This document shows, one piece after another, positions 20,085 through 25,000 of a DNA stretch of 25,000 bases. The number at the start of each line of letters is the position of its first letter. The stretch's first letter is position 1. Source of the stretch: Tubiluchus corallicola (taxonomy: Eukaryota; Priapulida; Priapulimorpha; Priapulimorphida; Tubiluchidae). The stretch covers positions 1 to 25,000 of the forward strand of contig JAQGDQ010000617.1 of assembly GCA_030141605.1 (NCBI GenBank), written 5' to 3'. The notes under the pieces are model-generated. The model saw only the letters and a program-made list of their open reading frames with translations, searched no databases and was not told where the DNA came from. The translations under genes and the position numbers were made by a program.

Positions 20085-20449
20085 CATTTTCACAGTTTCG
20101 TTGTACGCACGCGCAGTTGCTGCAGGTCGAAGGTTAAGTATACCATGGCAACGCGTTTTAACTACAACGGTCACGTGACATGTGGGTAAAGCAAACCCGT
20201 CTGCCGCATCAGTACAGCAACTTCAATTATTTTACTTAATTAACCATTAGTCTGTGTGTAAGGTAATTCAATAGCAAAACTTCGGAACAAGAAAAACTGA
20301 ACTAGGTGAGGTTCTAGCTAACTGTTAAAACTGTTATTAATACAATAGCATGGGCTGCAAGGCGTTGTCAAGTGTACACAAACGCGTTGTCTGGAACACT
20401 TAACCGTTGACCTTTCACGATCATCATCAATCGCTGGAATTGTGAAAAG
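20085..20449 (+). mobile_element. TIR element copy 1
   Basis: The left end has CATTTTCACAGTTTCG and an inner block GGTCGAAGGTTAAG with GCAACGCG. The right end is the inverted form: ACGCGTTG, CTTAACCGTTGACC, CAATCGCTGGAATTGTGAAAAG. The terminal repeats are about 75 bases with a diverged middle. It encodes nothing recognisable, so it is a non-autonomous element. Copies 2 (21,927-22,403, same strand) and 3 (23,166-23,509, opposite strand) align along its whole length. No target duplication is certain because both sides lie in degenerate repeat. Confidence 0.85.
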
Positions 20450-20485
20450 TTTTATTAAATTTAAATGCATGTTAAATTATTTAGG

Positions 20486-20640
20486 CTGACTCTCGCTACG
20501 AGTAACACGTTATCACATTGAGAAACTCGATACATACGTAAGTACATTCAGTACTCGAAGTGCACGATGTAATGCTGATATTGAGTAACGTGAGTCACAG
20601 TGAGTAGCGTAATGTCAACACTGAGTAACGGAACGCAAGC
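20486..20640. repeat. Continuation of the degenerate GAGTAAC array
   Basis: CGAGTAACACG, TTGAGTAACGTGAGTCAC, AGTGAGTAGCGTAATG and CTGAGTAACGGAACGC continue the pattern seen to the left of copy 1. A last trace (GACGCTCACTTTGAGTGAC) lies at about 20,890. Confidence 0.65.
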
Positions 20641-20780
20641 ATTACGATGAAGAAGATAAATTGAAGAAGATAAGAAGATGAAAACTTAGAGAAGTTGAGT
20701 ACCTCCACTAGGACTCGAACCTAGGCCTTGTGCTTTCCGGGGGGCTGCTATTTTAACCATTAAACTCAAACGAGAACGAG
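20641..20780 (-). mobile_element. tRNA-derived SINE remnant
   Basis: On the minus strand a perfect RNA polymerase III B box GGTTCGAGTCC (20,711-20,721) sits in a T-arm-like hairpin with the stem CTAGG/CCTAG. An imperfect A-box-like AATGGTTAAAATAG lies about 35 bases upstream. No acceptor stem closes, so this is not a functional tRNA gene. The 3' side runs into a repeat of ATCTTCTT words at 20,645-20,685, a typical SINE tail. Confidence 0.7.
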
Positions 20781-21059
20781 CTGTGCTAATAATTCTGAAT
20801 AAAGTATTTAAAATGTTTTGATGCAACAAAATTAAACAGATTACAAATTGGGCGTTCACGGACTGACTAACTGGCTAACGAATTTTGAGACGCTCACTTT
20901 GAGTGACTTGACTCATCGTTTCAATATTAAGAAGCTTTGTAGCGCCACACAAAACAAGGCTTTTAATCTACATTAAACTGTATGTATCTGTGACAACACT
21001 GACCACTGTGATGCGCATAAATTATGTGACTAGAACCCATACAATATATACCATACAGC
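20781..21059. other. Short spacer before a hAT element
   Basis: Aside from the last trace of the GAGTAAC-type repeat near 20,890, no feature is recognised. Confidence 0.4.
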
Positions 21060-21561
21060 CAGGGCCTATTTCAGCCTAAGCGAAGCCCGGGGAAGTGGGG
21101 CACGATGGTTGGCGCCCAGAAATTTTTTGAACTGCTAGAACGCCAGAGAAGCATTTTCGAAGCATTTGGAATTATACAGTTGTAAAAGGAAAGAACAATT
21201 GAAAGAAAAACTGCTTTATTCTCAAGACCAATCCTTAATACTTGTCAAATAGTCAAATCAAAAATAACATCTTGGCAATATGTAATACCGTACTCACACT
21301 TCCGTACAAGCCATCTTCTGACTTTTTGCTTCGCAAAGTTATCGTTAAAATCAAAGCCTCTTGCTACATCCACATTCATTCGAATAATTGACAGAAGACC
21401 GTTTAACCGATCCTGAGTCATCGTCGAACGATTGTCGGTTTTGATATTTTTTAACGCACTGAAAGAGAGTTCACCGAAAAAAGTTACCTCGGCGCGAGGC
21501 CCCCATAGAGGGTGAGGCCCCGGGAAAGTATCCCCACTTCCCCCCCCTGAAATAGGCCCTG
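21060..21561 (-). mobile_element. 502-bp internally deleted hAT transposon with target duplication
   Basis: The ends are CAGGGCCTATTTCAG at 21,060 and its exact inverse CTGAAATAGGCCCTG ending at 21,561. The flanking octamers are CATACAGC (21,052-21,059) and TATACAGC (21,562-21,569), seven of eight identical, as expected for hAT insertions. The minus strand still encodes the transposase C-terminus followed by AATAAA. The rest of the transposase has been lost, so this copy could move only with help in trans. Confidence 0.92.
21245..21490 (-). pseudogene. hAT transposase C-terminal dimerisation segment
   Basis: The minus strand reads EVTFFGELSFSALKNIKTDN then RSTMTQDRLNGLLSIIRMN. This is the (E)xSFSxLKxIKTxxRSTMxQxRLNGL core of the hAT C-terminal (dimerisation) domain, in which the usual ERSFS/ESSFS start has become GELSFS. 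About 50 further residues, ending KVRRWLVRKCEYG, run to the stop at 21,245-21,247. The catalytic Asp/Glu residues and the zinc-finger N-terminus are missing. A polyadenylation signal AATAAA lies 25 bases downstream (21,215-21,220). The open frame continues upstream into the transposon end and flanking DNA, but that part is not transposase. Confidence 0.88.
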
Positions 21562-21569
21562 TATACAGC

Positions 21570-21926
21570 TGCATCGTAGAACCACGTGACCAACTTCTGG
21601 GATGATAGATTAGACCAAATTTAAGCAACGCGGTAATTGACTTGCACTTACTTACGTAGAAATCAAGTAAGAAATTTGGACTAACTGCCACGCCTGTTTT
21701 CACCATCCAGAAGCAGTTCAGACATTCTCTGCACTAATATTCTTAGTTTCAGCATCAAGATTCAGCATCATCATCATTCTACTCAAATACTTTGCATTAA
21801 GCAGGTTATGTTTAAGTTACCTGTTGCGTAAGCCTTATCTTGAACAACTTGGACTTTTAGTTAACTTAAAATTGAGTTTTAGCTGTCATCTGAGAAGTTA
21901 ACTTGACTGCGGGTTCAAGTAATAAG
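21570..21926. other. Sequence without recognised genes
   Basis: No domain or repeat was recognised. Reading of the minus-strand open frame through 21,562-21,706 is a fortuitous extension of the hAT fragment. Confidence 0.4.
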
Positions 21927-22403
21927 CCTTTTAACAGTTTCGTGGTGTGCGCACGCGCAGTTGTTGCAGGTCAAAGGTTAAGTGTACGACAGCAACGCGT
22001 CTTTACTGCAACCGTCACGTTTGGGAAAAGCAAAGCCGACTACCGCATCAGTTCAGTAACTTCAGTTGTTTTACGTGGACTTCGTTGTTTTAAGTGTACG
22101 ACAGCAACGCGTTTTAACTACAACCGTCACGTGTGAGAAAAGCAAAGCCGCCTGCCGAATCAGTTCAGTAACTTCAGTTGTTTACATAATTATGCATTAG
22201 TCTGCGCGTAGAGTGATTTACTAGCAAGCTTTTGCTTGGGAACAAAAAATGAACTAGGTAAGGTTCTAGCTAACTGTTAAAACTGTTGCTGTTACAATAG
22301 CATGGGCTGCGAGGTGTTGTCAAGTGTACACAAATGCGTTGCATGGTACATTTAACCTCTGACCTTTTTACGATCATCATCAATCGTGGGAACTGTGAAA
22401 AGG
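21927..22403 (+). mobile_element. TIR element copy 2 with an internal 112-bp duplication
   Basis: The ends are CCTTTTAACAGTTTCG and GGGAACTGTGAAAAGG. The inner terminal-repeat block GGTCAAAGGTTAAGTGTAC is intact on the left and mutated on the right (ACCTCTGACC). A 112-bp segment starting AAGTGTACGACAGCAACGCG is present twice, from 21,980 and from 22,092, which makes this copy longer than the others. It lies in the presumed 3' flank of the homeobox gene, in direct orientation to copy 1 and inverted relative to copy 3. Confidence 0.87.
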
Positions 22404-22783
22404 CTTAGTGCATGGTCACGTGGTTGGATCGAACACATTTTTTCAGCAAGCCGCGTAATTCATTCGACATGGCTATGTTGTTCTTCGGACATAAGAAATT
22501 CTCGTTTGGCACATAGCAGTTCGAACAAACGACTTATTATGTCAAACATTTAAATACCATGCCGATGGTTTGACAGAAATTGACAACATTTGGTTTTCTT
22601 TCAATTTCAACAATGGCTTCAGTCAATTCTTGCATAACATTAGGTACAGACGTACAGTACGCTACTGTATCTAATCTTATGCTTCAACTGTACATCAGAT
22701 TTTGCTAAAACAACAACAACAATAACAATCTTAATTGTTACACTTATATACAAATTAATTAACACTAGTTTTTCTACACAATT
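22404..22783 (-). other. Presumed 3' UTR or 3' flank of the homeobox gene
   Basis: This lies directly downstream of the homeobox stop codon on the minus strand. I found no AATAAA on that strand before copy 2 of the TIR element, so the polyadenylation site is either non-canonical or further away. A short CAACAACAACAAT stretch occurs at about 22,710-22,725. Confidence 0.4.
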
Positions 22784-23037
22784 TTAACACCCAATATCAC
22801 CAGGAAGTGGGGGTGGAATCGCTGGCCGTATCATCCGGTGTTCCTTCTTCCACTTCATCCTTCGATTCTGAAACCAGATCTTGATTTGTCTCTCCGAGAG
22901 CCGCAGCGTGTTGGCGATTTCTATCCGTCTCCTGCGCGTCAAATATCGATTGAAATGGAACTCTTTCTCAAGTTCCAAGGTTTGGTATCGAGTATATGAC
23001 GTCCTGGACCGCTTCGTGTCGGCTGGAGCTTGGCCTT
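22784..23037 (-). CDS. Terminal exon of a central-class Hox gene (Scr/Hox5-like homeodomain)
   Basis: The exon encodes a complete 60-residue homeodomain (23,017-22,838) of the Antennapedia-class Hox type, a DNA-binding transcription factor for axial patterning. Six residues (GQAPAD) precede it and 17 follow it to a TAA at 22,784. Arg5, Leu16, Phe20, Trp48, Phe49, Gln50, Asn51 and Arg53 are all present, with helix 3 reading [26 protein letters not shown] at 6-14 with KEH at the end best fits paralogue group 5 (Scr); [10 protein letters not shown] at 35-44 departs from the usual AHALCL. The splice acceptor GTTACAG at 23,038-23,044 splits a codon (phase 1), and Hox genes usually have an intron just before the homeodomain. 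The hexapeptide exon was not found in 23,038-25,000. Class is secure; the exact paralogue is not. Confidence 0.93.
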
Positions 23038-23165
23038 CTGTAACTATAAAACCAAAAGATATTATAACTGAAAACGGAAGTATTGAAAAATTTATCATCT
23101 GCATCAGTGACGGACTGAATCTAAAATGACTGGTTGCCAGGAGACAAAGGCCCGCCATCAGTAAA
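23038..23165 (-). other. 3' end of the Hox intron
   Basis: The stretch before the acceptor on the minus strand is T-rich (TATCTTTTGGTTTTATAG then TTACAG). The open frame happens to continue into it from the exon, including an ATG near 23,158, but it encodes no Hox motif and the acceptor is good, so I read it as intron. Confidence 0.7.
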
Positions 23166-23509
23166 CCTTTTTACAGTTCCAGCGATTGATGATGATCGTG
23201 AAAAGGTCAAAGGTTAAGTGTACCGGACATCGCATTTGTGTACACTTTATAACGCCTCGCAGCCCGTGCTATTGTTATAATAACAGTTTTAATAGCTAGC
23301 TAGAACCTTACCTAGTTCATTTTCTCTTGTTCCGAAGAGAGATCCTGCTAGTAAATCACTCTACGCCCAGACTAATGGGTAATTAAGTAAAGTCCACGTA
23401 AAACAACTGAAGTTACTGAACTGGCGCGGCAGATGGCTTTGCTTTACCGACATAACACGTGACGGCTATAGTTAAGACAAGATGCTATGGTATACCTAAC
23501 CTTTGACCT
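23166..23509 (-). mobile_element. TIR element copy 3, inverted, inside the presumed Hox intron
   Basis: On the minus strand it starts at the inner block AGGTCAAAGGTTA (23,497-23,509) and ends with CGCTGGAACTGTAAAAAGG at 23,166. It aligns with copies 1 and 2 throughout but lacks the outermost 40 bases on one side. It shares ACTAGGTAAGGTTCTAGCTA and the TAACTTCAGTTGTTTTACG block with copy 2. Confidence 0.87.
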
Positions 23510-23512
23510 ATC

Positions 23513-23590
23513 ATTTAACTTTTATAACGAATAAATAACAAAATAATAACAAATAAATAAAAAAATAATAACGAATAAAAAATAAATAAT
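23513..23590. repeat. A-rich (AATAA)n simple repeat
   Basis: AATAAATAACAAAATAATAAC-like words repeat right next to the truncated end of TIR copy 3. It may be expansion at an insertion junction. Confidence 0.85.
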
Positions 23591-24079
23591 ACTCAAAAAA
23601 CGGAATGGGAAAAGGGCGACACTAATTTTTTTGCACAAAAATGAAATTACAGTGCTGTGCTGTATGTTTTACTGGCAGTAAGCAAACTACAAGAGAGATC
23701 AAATGGAAACACGCATTGTTATAATTGAATTTTTAAATTATTTTTAAATTTAAAGTAGCTGTTGAGTATTTTTACATAGTTTCTTTGTAATGTGTGTGTG
23801 TACTTAACATATTATTAACAGATAGCTAAAAATTACAAAAGTCTATTGTTTTTCATTACAGAATTTAAATACATTTATAGTTAAAACACCATCACATCTC
23901 CTGACTTTAATGTTAGAATTATACGTTCACTGGCAACGGCAACGGTCTGCGAGACAATTTAACTTTTGAATAGGGGAAAGAGTACAGAATTTTAATCAAA
24001 ATTTCGCCTACAATGCTGAAACACAAAGTAACGTTCTTCATAATTAAGCTTAAAAATTCGTTGTCAAATTGTATGGCAC
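23591..24079. other. Presumed intronic AT-rich sequence
   Basis: No exon-like segment or repeat was recognised. A short GTGTGTGTGT run lies at about 23,793. Confidence 0.4.
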
Positions 24080-24175
24080 TTACTGTCCTATCCCCCCTCC
24101 CATGGGGCCCCACACGCCCCACTTCCCCGGGCCTCGCCTAGGCTGGTCCCAATAAGTCCGGTGCCAAATAAGGCA
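24080..24175 (-). mobile_element. Fragment of a hAT-type terminus related to the 21,060 element
   Basis: The minus strand reads GGCACCGGACTTATTGGGAC then CAGCCTAGGCGAGGCCCGGG and GAAGTGGGGCGTG. The second part matches the subterminal block CAGCCTAAGCGAAGCCCGG then GGAAGTGGGGCACG of the 502-bp hAT element, in opposite orientation. No partner end was found, so it is a solo fragment. Confidence 0.65.
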
Positions 24176-24821
24176 GTAAACAGGTGATAGAAAATGGTTA
24201 TGGAGTAAGAGAGCGATATTAACTTCATGAGAACTTTCTTCAACTTTCACCACAATATTTGTTGCAACAACCACCGTCATTGATGTTTTGTCGTGGCAAA
24301 CAAAGGAAAGAGCTAATAATCCATTTCACTTCTATGGAAATTGAAAAACAATGTAATAAATATTCAACATTTTCGGTGAATTAATCTATTTCGAAAATTC
24401 ATACTTTATAAATTTTGGCAGGTTGTGTACATAAAATGTTTTCTAGTTCTTAAAAAAATTTCTGCTGCTTTCTGCAAGCACTCTTACAAAGTAAAAGCAA
24501 ACTACTGAGCAAACCTCAAATTGAAAGTGGAGTAACTTTTAGTACAATTTATTGTTTTCATATAATTTAAAGACAGATTCGCGTTAAATCTAAGGCATAA
24601 GATACTTTGATAATGCTGGAGATAACGCGCCATATTAAAGCATTTTAACGACGTATACATGTAATATAGTTAAAATTTATTTTTCTCTATCGAAATGAAT
24701 ACACATAGCTATTTTCACACAACACTTACAAATATTTTGGTACAGATAAAAAATTCAGTAATTTATCGTTTGGTCTTAAACGCACAAAAGCAGTGCTCAG
24801 TTAGAAAGTCTGAAAAAATTT
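24176..24821. other. Presumed intronic AT-rich sequence
   Basis: No feature is recognised here. No YPWM-type hexapeptide codons occur on the minus strand. Confidence 0.4.
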
Positions 24822-24905
24822 GCACCTCCAGTAAGTCTCGATCCTAAGACCTTCTGGAATCTGGGCAGTTATGGCACCCACTATACCACACAGCCACTAG
24901 ATCTT
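24822..24905 (-). mobile_element. tRNA-derived SINE remnant, same family as 20,641-20,780
   Basis: The minus strand has a perfect A box TGGTATAGTGG (24,878-24,888) and, 33 bases later, a degenerate B box GGATCGAGACT (24,834-24,844). The B-box side, CTTACTGGAGGTGC, corresponds to CCTAGTGGAGGTAC in the other remnant. Imperfect direct repeats GTCTGAAAAAATT (left) and GACTCGAAAAATT (right) flank it and may be a target duplication. No acceptor stem closes, so it is not called as a tRNA gene. Confidence 0.65.
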
Positions 24906-25000
24906 TCAGACTCGAAAAATTACTCTATCAGCTACTAGAGTTCTATTAAGGGAAAATCACTGTCCACGTTACATCAAGACACGGTATCGAAATAAATCGA

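Noticed and set aside
20700-20770. Possible tRNA gene
   Set aside because: The T-arm and B box are good, but no acceptor stem or plausible anticodon arm forms; a SINE-like tail follows.
22881-23129. Plus-strand open frame opposite the homeobox
   Set aside because: It is the antisense shadow of the conserved homeobox codons.
23041-23158. Start codon upstream of the homeodomain at about 23,158
   Set aside because: The residues between it and 23,037 have no Hox features, and a good acceptor with a T-rich tract sits just before GQAPAD; it is read as intron.
22404-25000. Hox-cluster microRNA such as mir-10
   Set aside because: I looked for the conserved mature core on both strands and did not find it.

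Overview
This window looks like nuclear DNA of a bilaterian animal: AT-rich, sparsely coding, full of minisatellites and decayed mobile elements, with one homeobox exon interrupted upstream by an intron. The homeodomain is Hox-class, so the genome is bilaterian. The species cannot be fixed from this sequence; an invertebrate deuterostome or tunicate-like source is a guess. No bacterial operons, rRNA genes, CRISPR arrays or intact tRNA genes were seen.

Positions 1-8,060 are mostly satellites: a TAGG tetranucleotide block (1-508), a 26-bp minisatellite (3,064-3,690), two degenerate telomere-like blocks (4,855-5,061 and 6,867-7,268), a TGTGCCATTTTTACC-like array (5,741-6,080) and a CT-rich tract (7,811-8,062). 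A LINE reverse-transcriptase tail (1,383-1,732, minus) is the only protein relic there.

Positions 8,060-14,300 hold a decayed TIR element (9,444-9,688), a 204-bp tandem duplication (10,136-10,575), a nine-unit 58-bp array that seems to derive from a transposon end (11,593-12,114), a 27-bp x 4 array and a fold-back element (13,745-14,289) with a hammerhead-ribozyme-like motif in each arm.

Positions 14,800-21,570 are a transposon graveyard. They contain a 991-bp hAT-type element with a near-perfect 8-bp target duplication, a diverged relative of it, two LINE reverse-transcriptase relics in opposite orientations, a degenerate GAGTAAC/GCTCAC array and a 502-bp hAT element that still encodes the C-terminal dimerisation segment of its transposase.

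The one convincing functional coding feature is the terminal exon of a central-class (Scr/Hox5-like) Hox gene on the minus strand (22,784-23,037). It lies between two oppositely oriented copies of a roughly 350-480 bp TIR element, with a third copy at 20,085-20,449. The hexapeptide exon was not found and probably lies beyond position 25,000, so 23,038-25,000 is read as intron. It contains the third-orientation TIR copy, a hAT fragment and a tRNA-derived SINE-like remnant.
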